Assembly (NCBI RefSeq): GCF_014472415.1
Contig: NZ_JACSZV010000033.1
Span: 1-64,000 of the forward strand
Reading direction: 5' to 3'
Length of the DNA stretch: 64,000 nucleotides
Source of the DNA: Pseudomonas sp. N40(2020)
GTDB lineage: Bacteria > Pseudomonadota > Gammaproteobacteria > Pseudomonadales > Pseudomonadaceae
Each line of letters opens with the position of its first letter. Position 1 is the first letter of the stretch. The position numbers were made by a program, and so were the translations under genes. The notes below the pieces were generated by a model. It searched no databases, had not been told where the DNA came from, and saw only the letters and a program-made list of their open reading frames with translations. This document shows positions 1 to 8,780 of the stretch, piece after piece.

Positions 1-32
1 GTTCAGAGTGATTCTGTGTGTGAAAGTCCGCC

Positions 33-97
33 TTCGCGAGCAAGCTCACTCCCACAGGGACAACACCGGGCCTGTGGAAGCGAGCTTGCTCGCGAAG
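33..97. repeat. REP-type inverted pair (GCGAGC family)
   Basis: Two arms in opposite orientation (about 33-57 and 72-97) share the core CGCGAGCAAGCT and the CCCACAGG end, separated by a short spacer. This is the usual paired layout of Pseudomonas REP palindromes. It sits directly behind the recJ stop codon, where it would fold as a stem in the recJ transcript. Confidence 0.75.
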
Positions 98-100
98 GGG

Positions 101-1810
101 TTAGCGCGGTTCGATGTGGGCAATCATCAGTTGCACGGTCTCGTTGCCCCGAAACTCGTTGACGTCGAGTTTGTAGGCCAGCTCGACCCACTTGATGGTC
201 GGGTTCGGCCAGATATCGCGGTCGATGCCGAACGCGATGCCGTCGAGTTTCACCGAACCGCACTCGCTTTTCAGCACCACTTTCAAATGACGCTCGCCAA
301 CCACGCGCTGCTCGACCAACTGGAACACGCCGTGGAACAGCGGTTCCGGAAAGTGCTGCCCCCACGGTCCGGCGTGGCGCAGGGCGCGGGCTAGTTCGAG
401 GTGAAACTCTTCAACCGCCAGCGTACCGTCCGAGAGCAAACGCCCGGTGAGGTCTTCTTCGCGAAGTTGCCTACGCACTTCGGCGTCAAATGCCTCGGCG
501 AATAACGGAAAATTCTCTTGCGGCAAGGTCAGGCCTGCCGCCATCGCGTGGCCACCGTACTTGGCGATCAGGTTCGGATGTTGCGCCGCAACCACGCTCA
601 AGGCATCACGAATATGGAAGCCCTGCACCGATCGCCCCGAGCCTTTGAGCAAGCCATCGCCAGCATCGGCGAAGGCAATGGTCGGACGGAAATAACGCTC
701 TTTCATGCGCGAGGCGAGGATGCCGATAACACCCTGGTGCCACTCCGGATCGAACAGGCACAAACCGTACGGCATCGACTCGACGGGCAAATCCTTGAGC
801 TGGGCCAGCGCTTCACGCTGCATGCCCTGCTCGATGGATTTGCGATCCTGGTTCATGCCGTCCAGTTGCGCGGCCATTTCCTGGGCCATATTGGCGTCGG
901 CGGTGAGCAGGCATTCGATACCCAGACTCATGTCATCCAGACGTCCGGCGGCATTGAGCCGCGGGCCGACGATAAAGCCGAGATCCGTGGAGGTTATCCG
1001 CGCCGCGTCACGCTTTGCCACTTCAAGAATCGCCTTGATCCCCGGCCGCGCGCGCCCGGCACGAATGCGCTCAAGACCTTGGTGCACCAGAATGCGATTG
1101 TTGGCGTCGAGCGGCACCACGTCAGCCACGCTGCCCAATGCCACCAGATCAAGCAGCTCGCCGATGTTCGGTTGCGGTTTGCTCTCGTACCAGCCGAGGC
1201 TGCGCAGGCGCGCACGCAAGGCCATCAACACATAGAAAATAACCCCGACCCCGGCCAGCGCCTTGCTCGGAAACTCACAGCCCGGTTGGTTCGGATTGAC
1301 CAGCGCATCGGCCGCCGGCAGTTCGTCGCCAGGCAAGTGGTGATCGGTGATCAGTACTTTGAGCCCATGACGCTTCGCGGCGGCAACGCCTTCGACGCTG
1401 GAGATGCCGTTGTCGACGGTGATCAGCAACTGCGGCTCGCGGGTCATGGCGACTTCGACGATTTCCGGGGTCAGGCCGTAGCCGTATTCAAAACGGTTCG
1501 GCACCAGATAATCGACGTGCGCCGCACCCAACAGACGCAGACCGAGCATGCCGACCGTACTGGCGGTGGCGCCGTCCGCGTCAAAGTCACCGACGATGAG
1601 GATGCGCTGACGTTGCTCCAGCGCCGTCACCAGCAGATCTACTGCCGCATCAATGCCCTTGAGTTGCTGGAACGGAATCAAGCGCGCCAGGCTCTTGTCC
1701 AGCTCCGCCTCGGACTGCACGCCCCGCGCCGCGTACAAACGGGTCAGCAGCGGTGGCAGATCACCGAGAAATGGCAGAGTGGCAGGCAGTTGGCGAGGTT
1801 CGATACGCAT
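101..1810 (-). CDS. recJ: Single-stranded-DNA-specific exonuclease RecJ
   Basis: 569 aa, full length for RecJ. The protein is a 5'-3' ssDNA exonuclease acting in RecF-pathway recombination, mismatch repair and base-excision repair in the cytoplasm. The DHH-phosphoesterase motifs are intact: VGDFDADG (D75, D77, D79), TVDNG near residue 133 and ITDHH with H157/H158 for metal binding. Further C-terminal lie the DHHA1 region (GGHAMAAG near 430) and an OB-like tail. The start MRIEPRQLPA matches the family N-terminus. The gene reads toward the window edge and follows yaeQ by 55 bp, so co-transcription with yaeQ is possible. Confidence 0.96.
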   Translation of the reverse strand: MRIEPRQLPATLPFLGDLPPLLTRLYAARGVQSEAELDKSLARLIPFQQLKGIDAAVDLLVTALEQRQRILIVGDFDADGATASTVGMLGLRLLGAAHVDYLVPNRFEYGYGLTPEIVEVAMTREPQLLITVDNGISSVEGVAAAKRHGLKVLITDHHLPGDELPAADALVNPNQPGCEFPSKALAGVGVIFYVLMALRARLRSLGWYESKPQPNIGELLDLVALGSVADVVPLDANNRILVHQGLERIRAGRARPGIKAILEVAKRDAARITSTDLGFIVGPRLNAAGRLDDMSLGIECLLTADANMAQEMAAQLDGMNQDRKSIEQGMQREALAQLKDLPVESMPYGLCLFDPEWHQGVIGILASRMKERYFRPTIAFADAGDGLLKGSGRSVQGFHIRDALSVVAAQHPNLIAKYGGHAMAAGLTLPQENFPLFAEAFDAEVRRQLREEDLTGRLLSDGTLAVEEFHLELARALRHAGPWGQHFPEPLFHGVFQLVEQRVVGERHLKVVLKSECGSVKLDGIAFGIDRDIWPNPTIKWVELAYKLDVNEFRGNETVQLMIAHIEPR

Positions 1811-1865
1811 GGAGTGACGGAGGCTTCTATTGAATACGTGGGATTAATTCGGTGAACGCGCAGGA

Positions 1866-2408
1866 TCAGCCGCGCTCACCTTGCAGCCATTGCAACTGGA
1901 CTTCGTGCTGACCACGGTCGTCGGTGACGAAGATCGTCCCTTCGCTGATCATCACGTCCCACTTGATGACGCGAGGCATGTCCTTGGCCAGGGTTTCCAA
2001 CACTTCTTGCGGGACCGCAGCGATGTTGACGTTTTTCAGGTTCTTGATCGCCGGGATGACCTTGGTTTCCCAGACGCGCAGGCTGCCGTAGGCCAGCAGG
2101 CTGGTGCGTTCGGTGCGGCGTGAGCACCAGGTCAGACGATCGGCGTCTGGCTGGCCGACTTCGATCCAGTGCAGAACACGGTCGTCTAGGCTTTTTTCCC
2201 ACAGCGCCGGTTCATCCACGTCCGACAGACCACGGCCAAACGACAACTGCTCGTTGTACCAGAGGGCGTAGGCCAACAGCCGCACGGTCATGCGCTCTTC
2301 GGTCTCCGAAGGGTGACGGGCGATGGTCTGCTTGACGCTCTCGTAGACGCTGCGGTCGAGGTCGGTGAGGTTCAGTTCGAATTTGTACGTAGTGGACGGC
2401 TGGGCCAT
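1866..2408 (-). CDS. yaeQ: YaeQ family protein
   Basis: 180 aa. This is the YaeQ/DUF1512 family, small proteins with a PD-(D/E)XK-like fold and no settled biochemical role. Diagnostic stretches are the N-terminus MAQPSTTYKFELNLTD, the central FGRGLSDVDEPALW and WIEVGQPD, and the C-terminal VQLQWLQG. The open frame continues 41 codons upstream to 2531, but MAQPSTTYKF is the family start and the extension has no family resemblance, so 2408 is chosen. The gene is divergent from the CoA-transferase at 2555, with which it shares a roughly 145-bp promoter region. Confidence 0.9.
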   Translation of the reverse strand: MAQPSTTYKFELNLTDLDRSVYESVKQTIARHPSETEERMTVRLLAYALWYNEQLSFGRGLSDVDEPALWEKSLDDRVLHWIEVGQPDADRLTWCSRRTERTSLLAYGSLRVWETKVIPAIKNLKNVNIAAVPQEVLETLAKDMPRVIKWDVMISEGTIFVTDDRGQHEVQLQWLQGERG

Positions 2409-2554
2409 GAACGGGCTTCTTGATACAAGGAAAGTCGGCAAGTCTAACCGATGCCGTAGGCAATCATCGAATTGATGGCGATCAACTTTGCGCGCCTGAC
2501 AGCCGGCTATGTTAAAACGCTGTATCCGCATAACCTTGTCCTACAGGATTCAGT

Positions 2555-3754
2555 ATGCCGTTCGCCAACAAGCCGCTCAGCGGTGTGAAAGTCATTGAAT
2601 TGGGTACGTTGATTGCCGGGCCGTTTGCCTCGCGCATTTGCGGCGAGTTCGGCGCCGAAGTGATCAAGATCGAATCGCCGGACGGCGGTGATCCCTTGCG
2701 CAAGTGGCGTAAGTTGTACGAAGGCACTTCGCTGTGGTGGTTCGTTCAGGCGCGCAACAAGAAATCGCTGACGCTGAACCTCAAACACCCCGAGGGTTTG
2801 GCAATCCTGAAAAAACTGCTCGCTGAAGCCGATATCCTGATCGAGAACTTCCGACCCGGCGTATTGGAGAAGCTCGGCCTGAGCTGGGAGATCCTGCACG
2901 CCTTGAACCCGAAACTGGTGATGGTGCGTCTGTCCGGTTTCGGTCAAACCGGGCCGATGAAGGATCAGCCAGGTTTTGGTGCCGTCGGCGAATCCATGGG
3001 CGGCTTGCGCTACATCACCGGGTTCGAGGATCGGCCACCGGTGCGCACCGGGATTTCCATCGGCGATTCGATTGCCGCGCTGTGGGGCGTGATCGGCGCG
3101 TTGATGGCGCTGCGTCATCGCGAGGTCAACGGCGGCTTGGGCCAAGTGGTCGATGTGGCGTTGTATGAAGCCATCTTCGCTATGATGGAAAGCATGGTGC
3201 CGGAGTTCGATGTGTTCGGTTTCATCCGCGAACGCACCGGCAACATCATGCCCGGCATCACGCCCTCCTCGATCCACACCAGCGCTGACGGCAAGCATGT
3301 GCAGATCGGCGCCAATGGCGATGCGATTTTCAAACGTTTCATGCAGGTGATAGGCCGCGACGATCTGGCCAACGACCCGACGCTGGCCAGCAACGACGGG
3401 CGCGATAGCCGCCGTGACGAGTTGTATGGCGTAATTGATCGCTGGGTCAATTCGCTGCCGCTGCAAACCGTGCTCGACCTGCTCAATCAGGCCGACGTGC
3501 CGGTCAGCCGGATCTTCAGCGCCGAGGACATGCTCACCGATCCGCAATACCTGGCCCGGGAAATGTTCCTGCACGCCAAGTTGCCGGACGGCAAGCCCTT
3601 CAAGATGCCGGGCATCGTGCCGAAACTCTCTGAGACACCGGGCTCGTCCGAATGGGTCGGGCCGCAGCTCGGTGAACACAATGCGCAGGTACTCCACGAT
3701 CTTGGCTACGACGAACAGCAGATCACTCGACTGCGCGAAGACGGAGCCATTTGA
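2555..3754 (+). CDS. CaiB/BaiF (class III) CoA-transferase family protein
   Basis: 399 aa. Family III CoA-transferases move CoA between carboxylic acids through an aspartyl-CoA anhydride. The protein begins PLSGVKVIELGTLIAGPFA, which is the typical opening of the fold. It has the NKKSLTLNL strand, LIENFRPGVLEKLGL, and the catalytic-region GISIGDSIAALWG where the Asp is expected. The ATG at 2555 is preceded by AGGA at good spacing. The acceptor and donor acids cannot be read from the sequence. The last codons overlap the likely start of the next gene, suggesting a two-gene transcript. Confidence 0.9.
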   Translation: MPFANKPLSGVKVIELGTLIAGPFASRICGEFGAEVIKIESPDGGDPLRKWRKLYEGTSLWWFVQARNKKSLTLNLKHPEGLAILKKLLAEADILIENFRPGVLEKLGLSWEILHALNPKLVMVRLSGFGQTGPMKDQPGFGAVGESMGGLRYITGFEDRPPVRTGISIGDSIAALWGVIGALMALRHREVNGGLGQVVDVALYEAIFAMMESMVPEFDVFGFIRERTGNIMPGITPSSIHTSADGKHVQIGANGDAIFKRFMQVIGRDDLANDPTLASNDGRDSRRDELYGVIDRWVNSLPLQTVLDLLNQADVPVSRIFSAEDMLTDPQYLAREMFLHAKLPDGKPFKMPGIVPKLSETPGSSEWVGPQLGEHNAQVLHDLGYDEQQITRLREDGAI

Positions 3755-4661
3755 ACTGAAAAACCGACAGACATCAGCCGCCAACCGCGCCCATCACTGG
3801 TGGACGTGGCGCCTGTTCGGCTTGCTGTTTCTGCTGGGTTTGCCGGCTTGGGCGCAGGCGAAACCGACGCTGATCTGGTTACTGCGCGACATGCCGCCGC
3901 TGACGATTTTCGAAGGTCCTAAAAAGGGCCAGGGCGTCATCGATCACCTGATGCCGATGCTGATCGCCGGCATGCCGCAATACGAACACACACTGATGCG
4001 GGTCAACCGCGCCCGCGGCATGCAGATGCTTCACGAAGCCTCGTTCACCTGCGACCCATCGTTAATCTGGAGCAAAGAGCGCGCGCAATGGATCGCGTTT
4101 TCCATTCCTGCGTTTCGCGCTGTCAGCAACGGGCTGGTGGTGCGTCAGAAAGATCGCGACGTATTGGCGCGGTTTCTGGTGGACGGTGAAGTCGATCTGG
4201 CGGCGCTTTTGGCCGATGGCAAGGAAAAGGTCGGCGTCGTCGCGGAGCGCAGTTACGGTGAGCTCGTCGACAACCTGCTGCGCCAGGCACCAAAAGACGC
4301 ACTCACACCGCATTACGGCAACGACGCCCTTAACAGCCTGCTGATGATGCAGCGTCTCGGACGGTTACAGGTAGTTCTGGGTTATTGGCCGGAAATCCGC
4401 TACCAGGCTCATCTGGCAAAAATTGCCGAAGACGAGCTGCTGTTTTATCCGATTCGGGGCAACGCTAAATACCTGTCGGGTTACATCGGATGTTCCGACA
4501 CCCCACAAGGTCGCCAGGCGATCACCGAGATCAACCAACAGCTGCGTACCCTGCCCCACGATCAGTTGAACCAGCGCTATGCCGACTGGCTCGATCCCGA
4601 CAGGCGTGAGGGTTACCTCGAACAGGCCCGGACGTTCTTCGAACAGCAGGCGGCGCAGTGA
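3681..4661 (+). CDS. TIGR02285-type periplasmic binding-like protein
   Basis: A signal-peptide-like segment (LFGLLFLLGLPAWAQA, cleavage after AQA) is followed by about 270 residues of substrate-binding-protein fold: WLLRDMPPLTIFEG, a central VGVVAERSYGELVD and a C-terminal YADWLDP. This matches the conserved hypothetical family TIGR02285, relatives of amino-acid binding proteins with unknown ligand and role. The start is uncertain. No ATG lies between the CoA-transferase stop and the signal peptide, so the in-frame ATG at 3681 (74-bp overlap) is given here; TTG at 3705 or CTG at 3756 are alternatives. The frame is open back to 3435, but that part only shadows the CoA-transferase. Confidence 0.75.
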   Translation: MRRYSTILATTNSRSLDCAKTEPFELKNRQTSAANRAHHWWTWRLFGLLFLLGLPAWAQAKPTLIWLLRDMPPLTIFEGPKKGQGVIDHLMPMLIAGMPQYEHTLMRVNRARGMQMLHEASFTCDPSLIWSKERAQWIAFSIPAFRAVSNGLVVRQKDRDVLARFLVDGEVDLAALLADGKEKVGVVAERSYGELVDNLLRQAPKDALTPHYGNDALNSLLMMQRLGRLQVVLGYWPEIRYQAHLAKIAEDELLFYPIRGNAKYLSGYIGCSDTPQGRQAITEINQQLRTLPHDQLNQRYADWLDPDRREGYLEQARTFFEQQAAQ

Positions 4662-4680
4662 GCAAATTGCAGACAAAAGA

Positions 4681-4712
4681 AACCCCGAGAAGTGGGGAGA
4701 CGACTCGGGGTT
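4681..4712 (-). terminator. Rho-independent terminator of the DUF3509 gene
   Basis: The stem AACCCCGAG/CTCGGGGTT encloses a 14-nt loop. Read on the minus strand it runs into TTTCTTTT, so it fits termination of the gene at 4840-5121. It may also act on the convergent plus-strand gene ending at 4661, though the T-run is poorer on that side. Confidence 0.7.
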
Positions 4713-4839
4713 AAACGTGGCCTGTAAAAAAGACCAGTAGCAGCAAGCGACAAGCACCGGAGCACAATGCTTGATCCTGCTGTTACGGGGTCTGACTGAC
4801 TCGGATGCAGGAAGGTTCCCACAAAAAACATTTCATTTT

Positions 4840-5121
4840 TCAAAGCGCCGGACGCTTGTCCAGGGCTGCATTGCGCAATGCTGCGATCACGCAGGGCTCC
4901 AAGCGCCCTTCGGCAATCAGGATGTCACGGTGCAAACCATCAACGACATCGGTCAGTTGACGCTTGTCGGTCAACTGCGCGTGATTGAATTGGCGTTCAA
5001 CCACAATGGCGCCGCTGCTGTTCTTCAAGGTCACCAGGCATTCACCCTGGGCACCACTTGGGGACAACGAAACCTGATACGGGCTCAGAGCCTCACCGAG
5101 CAATAGACTGATACTTTCCAT
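4840..5121 (-). CDS. DUF3509 domain-containing protein
   Basis: 93 aa, beginning MESISLLLGEALSPYQVSLS. This family of small Pseudomonas proteins has no known function. The frame also contains a GTG four codons upstream (5133), but GGAG sits 6 nt before the ATG at 5121, so the shorter start is preferred. There is no signal peptide and no membrane segment. It stands alone between two terminator-like or intergenic stretches. Confidence 0.85.
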   Translation of the reverse strand: MESISLLLGEALSPYQVSLSPSGAQGECLVTLKNSSGAIVVERQFNHAQLTDKRQLTDVVDGLHRDILIAEGRLEPCVIAALRNAALDKRPAL

Positions 5122-5285
5122 CTCGATCTCCACTCAATAGTCCGAAAACATTGTGTCTGGGGCGTGTCCACTGTAAATGACCACCGGCCCGAGAAGAAAG
5201 TTCTGCATTTCGGTTGCAAGCACTGCAGCGCCACCGGTCTGTCAGAGCATGCACGGCGAAGATGACAGAAAAATAACCACGCCCC

Positions 5286-5693
5286 TCAAACGCCAACAGG
5301 CTGCGTATGGGCGATCAGGTAGCTGTCCAGCAAACCTCTCATCAGCACCGCCGAGACCGGTGTTTGCAGACGCCCCAGCAGTCGCAACCGATGCTCGCGC
5401 AGCAATGAGTCCAGATCGTTCAGCAGACTCGGCGCGACCGCGCCCAAAAGGATCAGCGCACGCGCTTCTTGCTGCTCCGCCAGATGCTGGATCAGCGCCA
5501 GGCCATCGCCCCCTTTGAGTTGCGGATCGCAAATAGCGATGTCGACAGCGCCGCGATGCCCCAGTGAACACAGGGCCGATGCCAGCGACGGCGCCGTCAG
5601 TACGTCGTAGATGCCAATGGCATTGAGCATTTGATGCAATGCCATCAACTGGAACGGATTGGGTTCAAGAATCAGGACTTTAAGCGAGCGCAT
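5286..5693 (-). CDS. Stand-alone response-regulator receiver (REC) protein, divergent
   Basis: 135 aa that begin as a receiver domain (MRSLKVLILEPNPFQL) and end with it; no HTH, EAL or GGDEF output follows. The expected phospho-acceptor is the Asp of IAICDPQLKGGDG. The usual acidic pair at the end of strand 1 is reduced to EP. The conserved Thr/Ser and Lys positions read LLGAV and RLLGRLQ, so switch chemistry may be altered. The ATG at 5693 has AGAGG upstream. It lies 117 bp downstream of the truncated sensor and would be its natural partner. Whether it is a functional CheY-like protein or a remnant is open. Confidence 0.75.
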   Translation of the reverse strand: MRSLKVLILEPNPFQLMALHQMLNAIGIYDVLTAPSLASALCSLGHRGAVDIAICDPQLKGGDGLALIQHLAEQQEARALILLGAVAPSLLNDLDSLLREHRLRLLGRLQTPVSAVLMRGLLDSYLIAHTQPVGV

Positions 5694-5810
5694 GGGCGAC
5701 CTCTGAAGCGACAATCGCGGACTCTCACCGCAGTTGTCGTTCACTCTAGGGCAGCCGTCTTAAGCCTCCCATCAGAAAAGTAGTCACGTCGTATAGGAGA
5801 TTTCCCAACT

Positions 5811-7184
5811 TCAATGCGGACATCTGCACCCGCTCTCCGTCCGGCGCTGAGTGATGTCCGTCCAGCCGCCCAGCAGGCCACGCAATTGGCCGTCGGCACT
5901 GTAAAAAGGCACCGTCCACTGATAGACCTCGCGCGGGCCGTTCTTGAACTGCAATTGCCGCTTGCTGAAACGCGACTTGCGCGTGCGCAGTTGCATCATG
6001 AACTCGTCGTGCAACATCAACGCCGTCGCTTCGGGTAACGCACCGACCTCGATCAACTGCCGCCCCTGCACCTGATCCAGTCGAACCGAAAGCGCCTCTT
6101 CATAGCTGCGGTTGCACATAATCAGACGCCCTTGCAGATCGCGGACGAACACCGGATCGGGCATGGAATCGATCAGTGCATGCTGAAACGCCAGTTGATC
6201 GCCAAGATCCTTTTCCGCCTCGCGCCGCAACTTGATCACCGCCGTCAGTCGCCGATTCCATATCAGCGACAACAAACCGAACACGCCGAGCCCGCCCATC
6301 ATCCAGCAGCCCCATTCGATCATGCGCTGCCACATGGACGGCACAGGCGCCGGTGAAATGCCTTCAAGCCATTTCAGGCGAATGGCCCGCAACTCGGCGG
6401 CCGGAAACGCCTCCAGCGCCTTGTTGAGAATGCTCAGCAGCTCCGGCATGCCCTTGCGCACGGCCAGGTTATCGGCTTCCCACTTGCCTTCCACCAGGCC
6501 GCCCACCTTGAGCAACCCCAAAGGATAAAGCTGTGCACCAATCTCGTTTTCAATGGTCGCGTAGGCTTCGCCGCTCTCGACCAGAGCCCGGGCTTCGGCA
6601 TAGGTCTTGACCGAACGTATCTCGATCGCCGGGAAGTCACGCCGAATCACATCCTCCAGCGCATGGCGGGCCGGCAGCACAACCACGCGCTTGGCCAATT
6701 GCTCGAAAGACTCCACCTGCGGCGATCCGGCGCGACCGACAAACACCCATCCGGCGCCACCGAATGCGTGGCTGAAATCCAGAAAAACCTTGCGCTCATC
6801 ACTCACGGCCAGGGTAGTACTGATGTCCGCCGCCCCGCTCTCAAGGCGCTCCAGCATATGATCGGTGGAAAAAGATTCCTGATGCACAAATTGCAACCCG
6901 GTCATCGCGGTGAGGCGCTTGAGCACATCGTTGTTCAAACCGCTCCACTGCCCATGTTCGTCCTTGAACAGATACAACGGGTACTGCACCGACGCCACCG
7001 TCACCTTGGGGTTATCGCGAATCCATTGGCGCTCGTGCGCGTTCAGTTCCACGGACTGGACATTGAGTGCCACCCCTTCCTCATGCAGTGCCAGTTGCGC
7101 CGCCACACTGCCGCGCATCCATGCCAGCAACCCGAACACAAACAACCAGCCCAGTGCCGGTTTCAAACCTCTATAAAACAGCAT
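5811..7184 (-). CDS. BvgS/EvgS-like sensor: periplasmic SBP + TM + PAS, no kinase domain
   Basis: 457 aa. Order: signal or first TM segment (LGWLFVFGLLAWM), one SBP_bac_3 periplasmic domain (about 50-275; NPKVTVASVQYPLYLF), a TM segment near 295-315 (MMGGLGVFGLLSLIWN), then a PAS domain (DSMPDPVFVRDLQGRLIMCN to GGWTDITQRR). The frame ends 10 residues after the PAS. A full hybrid kinase would continue with HisKA, HATPase_c and a receiver, and no trace of these is present before the receiver gene at 5693. ATG 7184 has AAGGA at 7 nt; GTG 7190 is too close to it. Likely a truncated sensor kinase, perhaps non-functional. Confidence 0.75.
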   Translation of the reverse strand: MLFYRGLKPALGWLFVFGLLAWMRGSVAAQLALHEEGVALNVQSVELNAHERQWIRDNPKVTVASVQYPLYLFKDEHGQWSGLNNDVLKRLTAMTGLQFVHQESFSTDHMLERLESGAADISTTLAVSDERKVFLDFSHAFGGAGWVFVGRAGSPQVESFEQLAKRVVVLPARHALEDVIRRDFPAIEIRSVKTYAEARALVESGEAYATIENEIGAQLYPLGLLKVGGLVEGKWEADNLAVRKGMPELLSILNKALEAFPAAELRAIRLKWLEGISPAPVPSMWQRMIEWGCWMMGGLGVFGLLSLIWNRRLTAVIKLRREAEKDLGDQLAFQHALIDSMPDPVFVRDLQGRLIMCNRSYEEALSVRLDQVQGRQLIEVGALPEATALMLHDEFMMQLRTRKSRFSKRQLQFKNGPREVYQWTVPFYSADGQLRGLLGGWTDITQRRTESGCRCPH

Positions 7185-7253
7185 TGCCACTTCCTTCGTG
7201 ATCGACTCACCCGTCCTTCATGGGTGAAAACCCCAGCAGTGTGGCAGCAGAAA

Positions 7254-7280
7254 CAAAAAAGCCCGTCAGGAGACGGGCTT
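7254..7280 (-). terminator. thrC terminator
   Basis: The stem AGCCCGTC/GACGGGCT with loop TCCT is followed on the minus strand by TTTTTTG. It is placed 25-50 bp behind the thrC stop codon. Confidence 0.88.
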
Positions 7281-7304
7281 CAAAATGTGACAGCTTTTAG
7301 CGGC

Positions 7305-8714
7305 TTAAAGCGGCTTGCCGCGGTTGCCATGCTGACTGACAAAGGCTTGTACGGCTTTCAGCTCATTTGGCAGAACGGTGCAGCGCTCGTTTCGCTCAAA
7401 CAAATCAGAAAGATGTGCAGGTAGTGCGAGAGCTTTTCCTACACCGGCCTTTTCCACTGCATCCGGGAATTTCACCGGGTGTGCAGTGCCCAGAATCACC
7501 ATCGGGATGTCCAGGCTGCGACGGCATTCGCGCGCGGCTCTGACGCCGATAGCCGTGTGCGGGTCGAGTACTTCACCGGTCTGTGCAAAGACGTCGGCGA
7601 TGGTTTCACAGGTTTGCGCGTCATCCACGGCCAGCGAGTCGAACAGTTTGCGCGCTTCGGTCCAGCGTTCTTGCTCGACGCTGAAGCCGCCGCCCTGTTT
7701 GAACGAATCCATCAGACCGGCAATCGCTGCACCGTTGCGACCGTGCAGGTCGAACAACAGGCGCTCGAAGTTCGACGAGACCATGATGTCCATCGACGGC
7801 GACAGCGTGGCGTGCAGGGTTTCCTTGACGTACTGGTTGCCGCTCATGAAGCGGTGCAGGATGTCGTTGCGGTTAGTGGCGACGATCAGCTGATTGATCG
7901 GCAGGCCCATGTTGCGCGCCAGGTAACCGGCGAAGATGTCACCGAAGTTGCCGGTAGGCACCGAGAACGACACCGAACGCGCCGGACCGCCCAACTGCAG
8001 GGCTGCGTGGAAGTAGTAAACGATCTGGGCCATGATTCGCGCCCAGTTGATCGAGTTCACCGCCACCAGACGCGTGCCTTTGAGGAAGCTCTGGTCGGCG
8101 AAGCTGTTCTTGACCATTTCCTGGCAGTCATCGAAGTTGCCTTCGATGGCGATGTTATGGATGTTCTCGCCGAAAATCGTGGTCATCTGGCGACGCTGCA
8201 CTTCGGACACACGGTTGTGCGGGTGCAGGATGAAGATGTCGACGTTTTCGCAGTGTTTGCAGCCTTCGATGGCGGCCGAACCGGTATCACCGGAGGTTGC
8301 ACCGACAATCACCACGCGCTCGCCACGCTTTTCCAGCACGTAGTCGAGCAGACGACCGAGCAGTTGCAGGGCGAAGTCCTTGAACGCCAGGGTCGGGCCG
8401 TGGAACAGCTCCAGCACCCATTCGTTGCCGTTCAGTTGACGCAGTGGCGCCACGGCGCTGTGCGAGAACACACCGTAGGTTTCTTCAAGGATCTTCTTGA
8501 AATCGGCATCGGGAATGCTGCCGGTTACAAACGGGCGCATCACTCGGAAGGCCAACTCGTGATACGGCAGGCCGGCCCAGGAAGCGATTTCCTCCTGAGT
8601 GAAACGTGGCAGCACTTCCGGGACGTACAGACCGCCGTCGGAGGCAAGACCGGCCAGCAGGACATCTTCGAAATTCAGGGCCGGTGCCTGGCCGCGGGTA
8701 CTGATGTAACGCAT
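7305..8714 (-). CDS. thrC: Threonine synthase
   Basis: 469 aa, the long proteobacterial threonine synthase. It is a PLP enzyme that converts O-phosphohomoserine to threonine and phosphate. Signatures are MRYISTRGQAP, the PLP-lysine segment HGPTLAFKDFALQLLG, VGATSGDTGSAA and the phosphate-binding SVPTGNFGDIFAGYLAR. ATG 8714 has GGAG 7 nt upstream; an in-frame start four codons earlier has poorer spacing. It is the second gene after hom, 66 bp away, with the next biosynthetic step but one. Homoserine kinase is not in the window, as expected for pseudomonads where it is encoded elsewhere. Confidence 0.97.
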   Translation of the reverse strand: MRYISTRGQAPALNFEDVLLAGLASDGGLYVPEVLPRFTQEEIASWAGLPYHELAFRVMRPFVTGSIPDADFKKILEETYGVFSHSAVAPLRQLNGNEWVLELFHGPTLAFKDFALQLLGRLLDYVLEKRGERVVIVGATSGDTGSAAIEGCKHCENVDIFILHPHNRVSEVQRRQMTTIFGENIHNIAIEGNFDDCQEMVKNSFADQSFLKGTRLVAVNSINWARIMAQIVYYFHAALQLGGPARSVSFSVPTGNFGDIFAGYLARNMGLPINQLIVATNRNDILHRFMSGNQYVKETLHATLSPSMDIMVSSNFERLLFDLHGRNGAAIAGLMDSFKQGGGFSVEQERWTEARKLFDSLAVDDAQTCETIADVFAQTGEVLDPHTAIGVRAARECRRSLDIPMVILGTAHPVKFPDAVEKAGVGKALALPAHLSDLFERNERCTVLPNELKAVQAFVSQHGNRGKPL

Positions 8715-8744
8715 GACTGACTCCAATGGAGAGTGTTCGCAAAG

Positions 8745-8766
8745 CCGGGCCCGCGCACGGGCCCGG
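8745..8766 (-). other. Perfect GC hairpin between hom and thrC
   Basis: CCGGGCCCG/CGGGCCCGG with a CGCA loop gives a 9-bp uninterrupted G/C stem in the hom-thrC intercistronic gap. It has no T-run, so it is more likely an mRNA-stability or processing element than a terminator. Confidence 0.55.
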
Positions 8767-8780
8767 TGAACAATGGCGGC

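Noticed and set aside
2507-3784. 425-codon minus-strand frame
   Set aside because: Antisense of the CoA-transferase gene, which has full family signatures.
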